From assembly GCF_029194005.1 (NCBI RefSeq), contig NZ_JARFVA010000001.1:558001-622000 (forward strand): a stretch of 64,000 bases of DNA. Reading direction: 5' to 3'. Source of the DNA: Flagellimonas okinawensis. Lineage in GTDB: Bacteria > Bacteroidota > Bacteroidia > Flavobacteriales > Flavobacteriaceae. Shown here piece after piece: positions 27,852-36,495 of the stretch. A program made the position numbers and the translations under genes. The notes beneath the pieces are model-generated. The model saw only the letters and a program-made list of their open reading frames with translations. It was not told the DNA's origin and made no database searches. Numbering within the stretch: position 1 is the stretch's first letter; the number at the start of each line of letters is the position of its first letter.

Positions 27852-30800
27852 ATGAAAAAATCAATCCTCTACCTTGTATTGCTGGTTACCGCTAGCATCA
27901 CTGCACAAGATTTTGATGTAGAATTGTTACAGGACATCAAGCCCAGAAATATTGGTCCTGCGGGAATGAGCGGACGGGTAACTTCCATTGATGTGGTACA
28001 CTCCAACCCCGATGTCATGTTCGTAGGAACTGCATCTGGCGGTCTATGGAAATCTACCTCCGGTGGTATTAAATGGGAGCCTGTTTTTGATAACGAAGTA
28101 ACGGCATCCATTGGTGCAGTTGCCATTCAACAGTCCAATCCATCCGTAATCTGGGTAGGTACAGGAGAAGGTAACCCAAGAAACAGTCTTAATGGCGGAT
28201 ATGGTATTTATAAGTCCTTGGACGGAGGCAAAACCTGGAAGCCCATGGGATTGGAAAAAACCAGGCATATCCACAGGGTGATTATCGACCCAACAAACCC
28301 CGATGTTGTTTATGTCGGTGCCATTGGCTCACCTTGGGGAGAACACCCGGAACGAGGAGTTTTTAAAACTACCGATGGTGGTGAAACTTGGGAAAAGGTC
28401 TTGTTCGTAAACAACAAAACAGGTGTTGCCGATTTGGTAATGGACCCAAAAAATCCAAACAAATTGATTGCTGCCATGTGGGAACACAAAAGAGACCCTT
28501 GGTTCTTTAAATCTGGTGGTGAAGGAAGTGGCTTGCACATTACCCATGATGGCGGTAAAACCTGGAAAAAAATTACAGAGGAAGATGGACTGCCCAAAGG
28601 AGATTTGGGTAGGATCGGGGTTGCAATAGCTAGGAACAAACCCAATATCATCTATGCCTTGGTAGAAGCAAAAAAGAACGCACTTTACAAATCTACCGAT
28701 GGCGGTTTTAAATGGGAGAAAGTAAACGATAAAAGCGATATTGGAAATCGACCATTTTACTATTCAGAAATATACGTTGACCCACAAAATGAGAATCGTG
28801 TGTATTCCGTTTTCACGTACATAAATGTGTCCGAGGACGGTGGTAAAAACTTTACACAATTAATGCCATCCTATGGAGTGGACAATGGTGTTCACCCCGA
28901 TCACCATGCCTGGTGGATTCATCCTAAAAACGGACAATTTATGCTAGATGGGAACGATGGAGGGCTAAACATAACCAAAAACGGAGGTAAAACATGGCGC
29001 TTTATTGGCAATCTACCTGTGGCCCAGTTCTACCACATTAATACGGACAATGAATATCCTTACAATGTGTACGGTGGAATGCAGGACAATGGCTCTTGGA
29101 GAGGACCGGCCTATGTGTGGAAAGCCCAAGGTATAAGAAACAGTTATTGGCAAGAAATCGCCTTTGGTGATGGTTTCGATGTAGTTCCAGATAGGGACGA
29201 CAGTCAATATGGATATGCGATGAGCCAACAAGGTTTTGTTAGCCGATACGATTGGAAAACAGGCGATGGTTACATTGTTCGCCCTACCCCTCCCGATGCG
29301 GATACACAATTAAGATTTAACTGGAACGCTGCCATTGGTCAAGACCCTTTTAACAATAGCACCGTTTATTTTGGAAGTCAATTTGTACACAAATCCACGG
29401 ATAAAGGTTTGACCTGGGAGGTGATTTCCCCAGATTTGACCACCAATGATAAAGAAAAACAAAAGCAAAGCGAAAGTGGTGGCCTGACAATGGATGCCAC
29501 TGGAGCCGAAAATCACTGTACCATTATTGTAATAGAACCTTCGCCTGTGGAAGAGAACATGCTTTGGGTAGGTACGGATGATGGACGAGTTCACTTTACA
29601 CAAAATGGCGGTGAAACATGGGTCGATGTTACCAAAAACATCAAAGGTTTACCCACAGGAAGCTGGATTCCACAGATCAAAGCATCACAAAATAACAAAG
29701 GTGAAGCCTTATTGGTGGCCAACGATTATAGGAGATTCAATTATGCTCCATATGCCTACCGAACCACAGACTACGGAAAAACCTGGACCCGAATAGTTGA
29801 CGAAAATGATGTGGCCAGCTATGCGCTTTCCATAATTGAAGACCCAGAAAACCCAAACCTTATGTTCTTGGGAACCGATGACGGACTTTACATTTCTTTG
29901 GATGCTGGAAAAACTTGGAAAAAATGGAACAAGGATTTCCCTACCGTTTCCACCAAGGATTTGGCCATTCACCCAAGAGAACAAGATTTGGTTATTGGAA
30001 CTTTTGGAAGGGCAGCTTGGGTTTTGGATGATATTCGTCCGTTACGGAAATTGGCAGGAAATACATCCATATTACAGAAAGAGGTGAGTTTGTTCGATAG
30101 TCCGGATGCTTATTTAGCGGCTTATCAGCAACCTACCGGAGGTAGATTTGGTGGCGATGCTATTTATAGTGGAGAAAACCGCAATTCAGGTGCGATGATC
30201 ACGTACTACTTAAAAGAAGCGGTCAGCAAGGATAAAGAAGAAAAGAAAGAGGACAACGAAGCTGAGGAGGAAAAAGCCGAAGCAAAAACCAAAGATTCCA
30301 TTTTCTTTGAATTTTATGACGGTGACAGACTCATTAGAACTTTAAAACAAAAAGCGCCGAAAAAAGCTGGATTCCATAGAATCTATTGGAACTTGGATGA
30401 AAAAGGACCTGAAAGACCTTCAAGAACCATCAGGAAAAATTCTAGAGAACGTGGCGGAGTCACTGTTAAACCTGGCACTTACAAAGTAAAGGTGATATAC
30501 GGAGAGGCATCCGATTCAACTTCCGTTACGGTAAAAACGGACCCCAGACTTAAAGTTAACCTAGCTTCCATTGATGAAGTTTACGAAACAGGTAAAAAGC
30601 TGGAAGGTTATACTCAAACCGCAGCAGATGCAGTAAAACAACTGGTGGAAAGTAAAAATTTGGCCGAGAAGTTTAAAAAAGAGCTTAAGGAACTGGATAA
30701 AGACAAGTTCAAAGATCAAATCAAAGCATCGGAAGACATTGTAAAGGAAATCGATTCTGTGATAGCACTTTATTTGGGCAAAGAAGATAAAAGACAGGGA

Positions 30801-31049
30801 ATCACCGATGACCCAAACCCTAACGTAATGTCCAGATTGGGAACTGCTTCTTACTATGTAAACACAAGGAAATCTGGTATCACAGCGACGGAAACAAGAA
30901 TGATTCGATTTGCTGAAGAGGAACTAAAGGCAGCATTGGATAAAACCAATGCCTTCTTTAATGGAGATTGGAAATCGTATAGAACTTCCATTGAATCATT
31001 GGATCTATCTCCTTTTAAAGAGACCGAAAGTTTCAATTTAAAAAAGTAG
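27852..31049 (+). CDS. Secreted VPS10/sortilin-like Asp-box propeller protein
   Basis: 1065 residues with a signal peptide (MKKSILYLVLLVTASITAQ). About eleven Asp-box (BNR) motifs are spread over residues 40-700, for instance SLDGGKTWK, TTDGGETWE, THDGGKTWK, STDKGLTWE and TQNGGETWV, which build the large ten-bladed propeller of the sortilin/VPS10 type. A Glu/Lys-rich linker (residues about 795-820) leads to a beta-rich domain and a coiled-coil-like C-terminus (NLAEKFKKELKELDKDKFKDQIK). Such proteins are common in marine Bacteroidota and often called glycosyl hydrolases, but the catalytic residues of sialidases are not evident. Function unknown; binding of a protein or glycan in the envelope is plausible. 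Confidence 0.85.
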   Translation: MKKSILYLVLLVTASITAQDFDVELLQDIKPRNIGPAGMSGRVTSIDVVHSNPDVMFVGTASGGLWKSTSGGIKWEPVFDNEVTASIGAVAIQQSNPSVIWVGTGEGNPRNSLNGGYGIYKSLDGGKTWKPMGLEKTRHIHRVIIDPTNPDVVYVGAIGSPWGEHPERGVFKTTDGGETWEKVLFVNNKTGVADLVMDPKNPNKLIAAMWEHKRDPWFFKSGGEGSGLHITHDGGKTWKKITEEDGLPKGDLGRIGVAIARNKPNIIYALVEAKKNALYKSTDGGFKWEKVNDKSDIGNRPFYYSEIYVDPQNENRVYSVFTYINVSEDGGKNFTQLMPSYGVDNGVHPDHHAWWIHPKNGQFMLDGNDGGLNITKNGGKTWRFIGNLPVAQFYHINTDNEYPYNVYGGMQDNGSWRGPAYVWKAQGIRNSYWQEIAFGDGFDVVPDRDDSQYGYAMSQQGFVSRYDWKTGDGYIVRPTPPDADTQLRFNWNAAIGQDPFNNSTVYFGSQFVHKSTDKGLTWEVISPDLTTNDKEKQKQSESGGLTMDATGAENHCTIIVIEPSPVEENMLWVGTDDGRVHFTQNGGETWVDVTKNIKGLPTGSWIPQIKASQNNKGEALLVANDYRRFNYAPYAYRTTDYGKTWTRIVDENDVASYALSIIEDPENPNLMFLGTDDGLYISLDAGKTWKKWNKDFPTVSTKDLAIHPREQDLVIGTFGRAAWVLDDIRPLRKLAGNTSILQKEVSLFDSPDAYLAAYQQPTGGRFGGDAIYSGENRNSGAMITYYLKEAVSKDKEEKKEDNEAEEEKAEAKTKDSIFFEFYDGDRLIRTLKQKAPKKAGFHRIYWNLDEKGPERPSRTIRKNSRERGGVTVKPGTYKVKVIYGEASDSTSVTVKTDPRLKVNLASIDEVYETGKKLEGYTQTAADAVKQLVESKNLAEKFKKELKELDKDKFKDQIKASEDIVKEIDSVIALYLGKEDKRQGITDDPNPNVMSRLGTASYYVNTRKSGITATETRMIRFAEEELKAALDKTNAFFNGDWKSYRTSIESLDLSPFKETESFNLKK

Positions 31050-31051
31050 AA

Positions 31052-31074
31052 CTCCCCCATAATTGTTATGGGAG
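31052..31074 (+). other. Intercistronic hairpin
   Basis: CCATAA/TTATGG plus CTC/GAG with a two-C bulge and TTG loop, two bases after the propeller gene stop and before the DUF2490 gene. No T tract follows, so it is more likely an RNA-processing or stability hairpin than a terminator. Confidence 0.45.
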
Positions 31075-31092
31075 CATAAAAGAAGAAAATAA

Positions 31093-31788
31093 ATGATCAA
31101 AAGATTAGCTGGCATACTATTTATCATATTTGGATTATCGACCGTACATGCGCAACAACCTGGAGAAGATGAACTAGGAGCTTGGTACATGTATTTTGGA
31201 ACCAACAAGGTATCTGAGCGCTGGAGTGTGCATACGGAAGCCCAGTTCCGTTTTTATGAGACCACCTCCAATTTCAACCAAATGCTCTTAAGAACAGGGC
31301 TCAATTATCACATCAATGAGAATGCCATTGCAACCGGAGGGTATGCGTTTATTGATACGGACAACACTTTCTATGAGTTTGAAGGTGAACTGAACTCCAA
31401 AGAGCATAGGATTTTTGAGCAGTTTATTTTAAAGAACAAGGTGTGGGAACTTTTGTTCGAGCATCGGTACAGATTGGAACAGCGGTTCTTGGATTTTGGG
31501 GAGACCACCGATACTCAGCATCGTGCACGTTATCGAATTCAAATGACATTGCCACTCACCAACACTTTTTTTCTCAACTTTTATGATGAATTATTCATCA
31601 ACTTGCAAGACGATCTTTTTGGACAAAACAGATTGTATGGTGCTGTTGGTGTGAACATTACCGAAAACAGCAATATTCAAATCGGCTACCTGCGCAATCA
31701 GTTTTCCAATGCTGTTTATGACCGTTTACAGTTGGCCATTTTTTACAATCCAGACCTAAGAGGCCTTTTTAAAAAGAACAAGCCATAA
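31093..31788 (+). CDS. DUF2490 domain-containing outer-membrane-type protein
   Basis: 231 residues with a signal peptide (MIKRLAGILFIIFGLSTVHAQ) and a run of amphipathic beta-strands with aromatic ends (WSVHTEAQFRFYETTSNFNQMLLRTGLNYHIN, FLNFYDELFINL, NIQIGYLRNQF), consistent with a small outer-membrane barrel. This pattern and its length match DUF2490. The function of the family is unknown. It is 43 bases downstream of the propeller gene and is probably transcribed with it. Confidence 0.8.
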   Translation: MIKRLAGILFIIFGLSTVHAQQPGEDELGAWYMYFGTNKVSERWSVHTEAQFRFYETTSNFNQMLLRTGLNYHINENAIATGGYAFIDTDNTFYEFEGELNSKEHRIFEQFILKNKVWELLFEHRYRLEQRFLDFGETTDTQHRARYRIQMTLPLTNTFFLNFYDELFINLQDDLFGQNRLYGAVGVNITENSNIQIGYLRNQFSNAVYDRLQLAIFYNPDLRGLFKKNKP

Positions 31789-31807
31789 AAATTGAACGGG
31801 TAAATGG

Positions 31808-31838
31808 TTGACAGCAGTTCAAATATTCCCTAACTTAT
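31808..31838 (+). promoter_or_regulatory. Promoter of sodC-like gene
   Basis: TTGAC at 31808 and CCTAACTTA with TAACTTAT at 31831-31838, with 20 bases between TTG and the -7 box. The layout is the same, base for base in spacing, as that of the YceI gene promoter at 32508-32538. Confidence 0.55.
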
Positions 31839-31866
31839 AGGCTAACCTTAAAAAATTTCATTTTTA

Positions 31867-32454
31867 ATGAGAAAAGTACAAATAACGGCCCTAGCGCTAG
31901 TATTTATAACAGCTTTTAGCTGCAAACAAGCAAAAAAAGAAGCAGAAGAAACAACAGAAGAAGTTGAAGCCACTGTTGATGAAGTGGTCGAGACCATAGA
32001 CCCCGAAGTCATAACTTTTTCCATGGAACCAAAAAGTGATAGCAACGTAAACGGTGAAGTTGTTTTTACCGAAAATGAAGGCGAAGTGATCATGAGAGCC
32101 ACCTTTACCGGACTGGATGAAGGAGAGCACGCCATTCATTTGCACGAGAAAGCGGATTGCTCCTCTGCCGACGGTAAATCCACGGGAGGACATTGGAACC
32201 CTACATTTGAACAACATGGAAAATGGGGCTCCGAAGACGGATACCACAAAGGGGATATCGGCAACTTTACCGCAACAGCCGAAGGAACGGCCACCGTTGA
32301 GTTTGCAACAGACGAATGGTGCATTGGTTGTGGCGATGAGAAAAAGGATATTCTTGGAAAAGCGGTTATTGTACACCAAGGAACAGATGACTTTACTTCT
32401 CAACCTTCTGGTGCTGCTGGTGCAAGAATTGCTTGTACAGGCATCATTCAATAA
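31867..32454 (+). CDS. sodC: Cu/Zn superoxide dismutase lipoprotein
   Basis: 195 residues. A lipoprotein signal (MRKVQITALALVFITAFSC) and an acidic Glu-rich linker precede the SOD domain. Copper and zinc ligands are all visible: HLHEKADC, GGHWNPTFEQHGKW, YHKGDIGNF and VIVHQGTDDF, and the disulfide pair is the Cys of KADC with the Cys of ARIACTGI. It dismutates superoxide on the periplasmic or outer surface. The promoter and leader resemble those of the YceI lipoprotein downstream, from which it is separated by a terminator. Confidence 0.94.
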   Translation: MRKVQITALALVFITAFSCKQAKKEAEETTEEVEATVDEVVETIDPEVITFSMEPKSDSNVNGEVVFTENEGEVIMRATFTGLDEGEHAIHLHEKADCSSADGKSTGGHWNPTFEQHGKWGSEDGYHKGDIGNFTATAEGTATVEFATDEWCIGCGDEKKDILGKAVIVHQGTDDFTSQPSGAAGARIACTGIIQ

Positions 32455-32476
32455 CAGCACTTACAGAATACATTAT

Positions 32477-32506
32477 TAAAAGCTGTCCCATGTGGCAGCT
32501 TTTTTT
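32477..32506 (+). terminator. Terminator after sodC
   Basis: AAAAGCTG/CAGCTTTT stem followed by a T-rich run; the T tract directly abuts the TTG of the next promoter at 32508. Confidence 0.85.
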
Positions 32507-32507
32507 A

Positions 32508-32538
32508 TTGACCACCCTTTAATTATTGCCTAACTTAG
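32508..32538 (+). promoter_or_regulatory. Promoter of the YceI lipoprotein gene
   Basis: TTGAC at 32508 and TAACTTAG at 32531-32538, with ATTGCC just before the latter. The same words at the same spacing precede sodC at 31808-31838. Confidence 0.55.
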
Positions 32539-32561
32539 ACAAGAAATTTAAAATATCCAGA

Positions 32562-33185
32562 ATGAAAAAAATTCAAGTTGCTGTTTTGGGACTATTTTTA
32601 GTAGCCGCCTTCAGTTGCAAGCAAACAAAAAAAGAAGAAGAAAAAACGGAAGAAGCAGTTACAACTTATAGCATTGTAGAGGACTCCACCAATGTTAAGT
32701 TCACTGCTTACAAAACAACGGACAAAGTTCCTGTTGGTGGAACCTTCAAAGAAATTGAGTTGACCTATACCGCAGGTGAAACGCCAATCGAAACTTTAGA
32801 CGGTTTGGAATTTAGCATTCCGATCAGCAGTCTATTCACAAATGACCCGACAAACACAAGGGATCCAAAAATCATAGAATTCTTTTTTGACAAAATGGTA
32901 GAGACCCAATCCATAAGTGGGACTTTTACATTTAAAGAAGATAACAGCTGTGCCGTATTATTGAGCATGAACGGAGTGTCCACCGAACTTCCAATGGAGT
33001 ATGAGATTACCGACGATAATCGCGTAAACTTCTCCGGAGTAATGGATTTAAAAGAATGGGATGCTTTGGAAGCATTGGCCTCTTTGAACGAAGCCTGTAA
33101 AATATTACATACTGGCGCCGACGGTGTTAGCAAAACTTGGGAAGATGTTGCCATTGAAGGATCTGTACTTTTAGTACAAGAGTAA
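32562..33185 (+). CDS. YceI-family lipoprotein
   Basis: 207 residues from ATG 32562, which starts a lipoprotein signal (MKKIQVAVLGLFLVAAFSC); the TTG at 32526 lies before the promoter -7 box and is rejected. After a Lys/Glu-rich linker comes the YceI fold (TTYSIVEDSTNVKFTAYKTTDKVPVGGTF...), a lipocalin-like barrel that in relatives binds isoprenoid quinones or similar lipids. Envelope location, probably surface-tethered or periplasmic. Its leader is strikingly like that of sodC (SCKQxKKE), though the mature domains are unrelated. Confidence 0.88.
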   Translation: MKKIQVAVLGLFLVAAFSCKQTKKEEEKTEEAVTTYSIVEDSTNVKFTAYKTTDKVPVGGTFKEIELTYTAGETPIETLDGLEFSIPISSLFTNDPTNTRDPKIIEFFFDKMVETQSISGTFTFKEDNSCAVLLSMNGVSTELPMEYEITDDNRVNFSGVMDLKEWDALEALASLNEACKILHTGADGVSKTWEDVAIEGSVLLVQE

Positions 33186-33214
33186 AACTCCCCATACCGA
33201 ACATTTATATTAAG

Positions 33215-33241
33215 AGGGTCGCCTTTGGCGGTCCTTTTTTT
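33215..33241 (+). terminator. Terminator after the YceI gene
   Basis: GGGTCGCC/GGCGGTCC stem with TTT loop (two G-U pairs) and a T7 tract, just before the sigma-factor gene. Confidence 0.85.
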
Positions 33242-33260
33242 ATATATTTAGGGATATAGC

Positions 33261-33788
33261 ATGGATTTGGACAACCTCATAAAACAATTTCAACAAAAGG
33301 ATTCAGTCGCTTTTGAGGCTTTGTACAATATGTACGCAGAGAATATTTGTGGGGTAATCAATGTAATCGTTAAGGATCCCGAACGCTCCCAAGAAATTTG
33401 TCAGGATGTTTTTGTCAAGATTTGGGAGAAATCAGACCAATATGACGCCTCCAAAGGTCGATTTTTCACATGGATACTCAATATTGCTCGAAATGCAGCA
33501 ATTGACGAGGTGCGGTCCAAAGCACATAAAAATCAAAAAAAGAACCTAGCTGTTGATTCTCTCGTAGGTATTTTTGAAAGCGAGGAGGATTTAAACAGTA
33601 AAATGGATACCATTGGCCTAAAATCCCTTTTAAAGGGATTAAAACAAAAGTGTATTTTACTTATTGATATGCTTTACTTTAAAGGCTATACACAAAAAGA
33701 AGCTGCCAAAGAGTTGGATACTCCCATTGGCACGATTAAAACTAGAATAAGAAGCTGTATTTCCAACATTAGAAAAAATATGGCATAG
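33261..33788 (+). CDS. ECF sigma-70 family RNA polymerase sigma factor
   Basis: 175 residues with region 2 (ALYNMYAENICGVINVIVKDPERSQEICQDVFVKIWEKSDQYDASKGRFFTWILNIARNAAIDEVR) and region 4 (LIDMLYFKGYTQKEAAKELDTPIGTIKTRIRSCISNIRKN), but no region 1 or 3, the mark of ECF sigma factors; the style is SigK-like. The downstream gene, 5 bases away, encodes an RskA-type anti-sigma factor, so it is held inactive at the membrane. It follows two oxidative-stress lipoproteins and may control them. Confidence 0.92.
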   Translation: MDLDNLIKQFQQKDSVAFEALYNMYAENICGVINVIVKDPERSQEICQDVFVKIWEKSDQYDASKGRFFTWILNIARNAAIDEVRSKAHKNQKKNLAVDSLVGIFESEEDLNSKMDTIGLKSLLKGLKQKCILLIDMLYFKGYTQKEAAKELDTPIGTIKTRIRSCISNIRKNMA

Positions 33789-33793
33789 GAATC

Positions 33794-34591
33794 ATGGATG
33801 TGAAAGAATACATAGCATCTGGAATATTGGAGCTCTACGTTGCCGGAGCCCTTTCACCTGAAGAAAACCTTGAGGTGCAGCACTATGCCATTCAATATCC
33901 AGAAATTAGAAAGGAGATTGAAGCTATTGAGCACGCCATTTTAAAACTTACGGAATCTTCCTCTCCAAAAATGCCCGAAAACGGATTTGTGAAAATCAAG
34001 GAAGAAATAAAGAATGTAATCCAATTTACACCGGAAAGTTCCATGAGCAAGAAAACTGCTTGGGGCAGTTATCTGGGATGGGCAGCATCTATTTTATTGG
34101 CCATAGGCCTATTCTGGATGTATTCCGAAAATTCAAAATTGAAATCGGAGATAGAGCTCACCAATCAAGAAAAGCAAAGCTTGGAAGATATACTTACGGA
34201 TACACAGGAAGAAATAACGTATCAGGAGCGTCTTCTACAGGACATTAGGGATAAAAATGTAACCGTTATCGCCCTTGGAGGACAAACGGTATCTCCTACA
34301 TCCTATGCAAAAGCCTATTGGAACAAAGAAGAACAAAAAGTAATCATTGATGCTCAGGGTCTTCCGGAACCACCGGATGGTTTTACTTATCAAGTATGGT
34401 CGTTAAAATTAGACCCTCTTACGCCTACCAGTATTGGTTTGTTGGATGATTTTGCATCCCAGGACAAGAAATTGTTCACTTTGGAAAATGCCAACGAATC
34501 AGAAGCATTTGGTATTACGTTGGAACCTGAGGGAGGTAGCGAGTCGCCTACACTGGAACAGTTGTACACGCTAGGTGCAGTAGGTACATAA
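33794..34591 (+). CDS. RskA-like anti-sigma factor
   Basis: 265 residues. An N-terminal zinc-finger-less anti-sigma domain (residues 1-75, YIASGILELYVAGALSPEENLEVQHYAIQYPEIRKEIE), one membrane helix at about 95-108 (YLGWAASILLAIGLFWMY), a coiled-coil (residues about 115-155), and an extracytoplasmic RskA C-terminal domain (VIALGGQTVSPTSYAKAYWNKEEQKVIIDAQGLPEPPDGFTYQVWSLK). In the family, redox-sensitive or proteolytic release of the sigma factor is common. No cysteine pair is evident in the extracytoplasmic part, so direct thiol sensing looks unlikely. Operon with the sigma factor upstream. Confidence 0.88.
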   Translation: MDVKEYIASGILELYVAGALSPEENLEVQHYAIQYPEIRKEIEAIEHAILKLTESSSPKMPENGFVKIKEEIKNVIQFTPESSMSKKTAWGSYLGWAASILLAIGLFWMYSENSKLKSEIELTNQEKQSLEDILTDTQEEITYQERLLQDIRDKNVTVIALGGQTVSPTSYAKAYWNKEEQKVIIDAQGLPEPPDGFTYQVWSLKLDPLTPTSIGLLDDFASQDKKLFTLENANESEAFGITLEPEGGSESPTLEQLYTLGAVGT

Positions 34592-34595
34592 AAAA

Positions 34596-34627
34596 GAAGG
34601 TGGCCCGGATAAACCAAAACCACCTTC
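34596..34627 (-). terminator. Terminator of the ompW gene
   Basis: GAAGGTGG/CCACCTTC stem; on the minus strand it is followed by a T6 run, which fits termination of the leftward ompW transcript. It can also fold on the plus strand behind the anti-sigma gene. Confidence 0.75.
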
Positions 34628-34661
34628 AAAACTTAGATTACCTAAAAAAACAATTCGAATA

Positions 34662-35309
34662 TTAAAGTTTTAATCCTATTCCAAATCCAAATATCCATGG
34701 ATTGATGTCAACATCGGCATCTACCGTAGCTCCTAAAGCACTTGTGGCATCCACTGTTGCTGTAGTGTTCAAGAACAGTTTTTTAACATCAAAGTTCAGG
34801 AACCACTTATCGTTGAGCATATAATCGAAACCACCTTGTAGCGCAAAACCAACAGCTGTATCGTATTCCACATCATCAGCGATTGGACCTTCATCTACAC
34901 CATAAAACAGGGTAAGGTTGACACCAGCTCCCAAATAGGGCACAAAATCACCTCCTGTAAAGTGGTATTGTCCGGTAAGGGTTGGTGGCAATAACCACAC
35001 ACTTCCCAAATCAATATCACCTGCTGCCGTTCCAACAGCTTCCACATCGTGCTTGGTTGTACCCAAGATTAACTCCATGGACCAGTTATCATCAAAAAAG
35101 TAGGTAATGTCGAACTCGGGAACAACAGAAGTTGAGATATCAACGTCCCCTCCAATAGCTTCGATGTCGGCACTTTCGTCTGGAGAAACTACAATCCCCC
35201 TTAACCTAAATTGCCATTTTCCACCGTTGTCCGCTGGAGCATCTTGAGCCACTGCCAAGTTAGATAAACCTATAAAGGCCATTACTGCTACTAGTATTCT
35301 TTTTCTCAT
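34662..35309 (-). CDS. OmpW-family outer membrane protein
   Basis: 215 residues with a signal peptide (MRKRILVAVMAFIGLSNLAVAQ) and the eight-stranded OmpW barrel pattern: KWQFRLRGIVVSPDE at the start, EFDITYFFDDNWSMELILGTTKHDV, LPPTLTGQYHFTGGDFVPYLGAGVN, and the typical C-terminus NPWIFGFGIGLKL. In relatives it forms a small channel for hydrophobic compounds. Single gene, with an exact TAnnTTTG -7 box on its strand just upstream. Confidence 0.9.
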   Translation of the reverse strand: MRKRILVAVMAFIGLSNLAVAQDAPADNGGKWQFRLRGIVVSPDESADIEAIGGDVDISTSVVPEFDITYFFDDNWSMELILGTTKHDVEAVGTAAGDIDLGSVWLLPPTLTGQYHFTGGDFVPYLGAGVNLTLFYGVDEGPIADDVEYDTAVGFALQGGFDYMLNDKWFLNFDVKKLFLNTTATVDATSALGATVDADVDINPWIFGFGIGLKL

Positions 35310-35334
35310 CGTGTTTAGTTTTAGAATGATGAGA

Positions 35335-35360
35335 CAAAGCTACCGAGCTGCCTTTTCCAA
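35335..35360 (-). promoter_or_regulatory. Promoter of the ompW gene
   Basis: On the minus strand, TAGCTTTG (35335-35342) matches the -7 consensus exactly and TTG at 35358-35360 is a possible -33, 15 bases away. The -7 box is 25 bases from the ATG. Confidence 0.55.
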
Positions 35361-35444
35361 GAATATGATGTTTATCATTGGATAAAAGCGGAGAAAACCA
35401 CAGAAGAGCCCTAATTACTATGTAAAAATCTGATTATTTGATGG

Positions 35445-36425
35445 TTAGAACCATTTTTTACGTTTAAAAATGATAATGGAAATTATGGTGACTACCAGCA
35501 TTACACCCAATAAAACGAAATATCCGTAAGGCCACTTTAGTTCGGGCATATTTTCAAAGTTCATCCCATAAATACCCGCTAAAAATGTGAGGGGAATAAA
35601 TACTACCGAAAATATGGTCAAGGTCTTCATTACCTCGTTCAACCGATGCCCCTGTACACTAAAAAATAAGTTGATCTGGCTTTCGAGTTCCATAATATCG
35701 GAATCAATATCGGCGATCAATCCATTGATCTGCTCCCTTAATTCGCTAAAATATTTGGTTTGAAATCCCTTTACCTCTACCCTTTCCAGTTTTACAATAA
35801 TGTCCCTAAGTCCGTGTGATGCCTTTTTAAAATCCTGTATGGTGGCCTTTTTTTGTTCTACCTCGAACATAAACTCCGGTGTGGGCTCACGCTTAACGAT
35901 GGCATCCAGTGCATTCTCCATCAATACGCTTTCCTCGTACTTGTCTTTATAATTTGTTATCAAGGTTTCCAGAATAAAAAATAGCAGGTAGTCGGCCTTT
36001 TTTTTACGGATTATCCCTTTATTTTCGAAAATCCTTTCACGTATCCAATCAAAATGATCTCCCCTTTTTTCCTGTATGCACCAATTAAAATCCTTGGATA
36101 CCACAAAATACATCTGTTCCGACTCCATACTATGGTGCTCGGTCTTTAAAATACGGGCAGCAATAAACACTTGGTCTTCCAATACAATTACCTTGTTTCC
36201 CAATTTTTGATTTAACAGCAAACGCAGTAAAAAGTCATCGAGTCCATTACCGTTCACCATCTGTCTAAACTCATCCATATAATCCAATCCGTACGTGTTC
36301 ACCCAAGTGATGGATTTATCTCCCTTAGAAAGTATTTGGTCTTCCTCTATAGAAAACTTGCGGTTGTAGTAATTGTCCGGTGAGTAATTGATCACCCATG
36401 AATTTTCTTCAAAATCTGTTTTCAT
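35445..36425 (-). CDS. CorA-family Mg2+/Co2+ transporter
   Basis: 326 residues from the ATG at 36425, chosen because a longer frame would run into the divergent channel gene and adds residues without homology. The C-terminal signature is GMN in FLAGIYGMNFENMPEL between two membrane helices, with the positively charged C-terminus KRKKWF. The N-terminal cytoplasmic domain includes long helices (residues about 200-265). It imports or exports divalent cations. A divergent mini-MscS gene starts 70 bases away. Confidence 0.9.
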   Translation of the reverse strand: MKTDFEENSWVINYSPDNYYNRKFSIEEDQILSKGDKSITWVNTYGLDYMDEFRQMVNGNGLDDFLLRLLLNQKLGNKVIVLEDQVFIAARILKTEHHSMESEQMYFVVSKDFNWCIQEKRGDHFDWIRERIFENKGIIRKKKADYLLFFILETLITNYKDKYEESVLMENALDAIVKREPTPEFMFEVEQKKATIQDFKKASHGLRDIIVKLERVEVKGFQTKYFSELREQINGLIADIDSDIMELESQINLFFSVQGHRLNEVMKTLTIFSVVFIPLTFLAGIYGMNFENMPELKWPYGYFVLLGVMLVVTIISIIIFKRKKWF

Positions 36426-36495
36426 GGTTAAAAATATGAAAGGGTTTATTCGTAGTTTAGAACTATAAGTTAAACCAAATTTACTAAGAACGATC

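Noticed and set aside
31897-32460. 187-codon open frame opposite sodC
   Set aside because: It is fully antisense to a gene with complete SOD ligands, has no promoter or family resemblance, and is a composition shadow.
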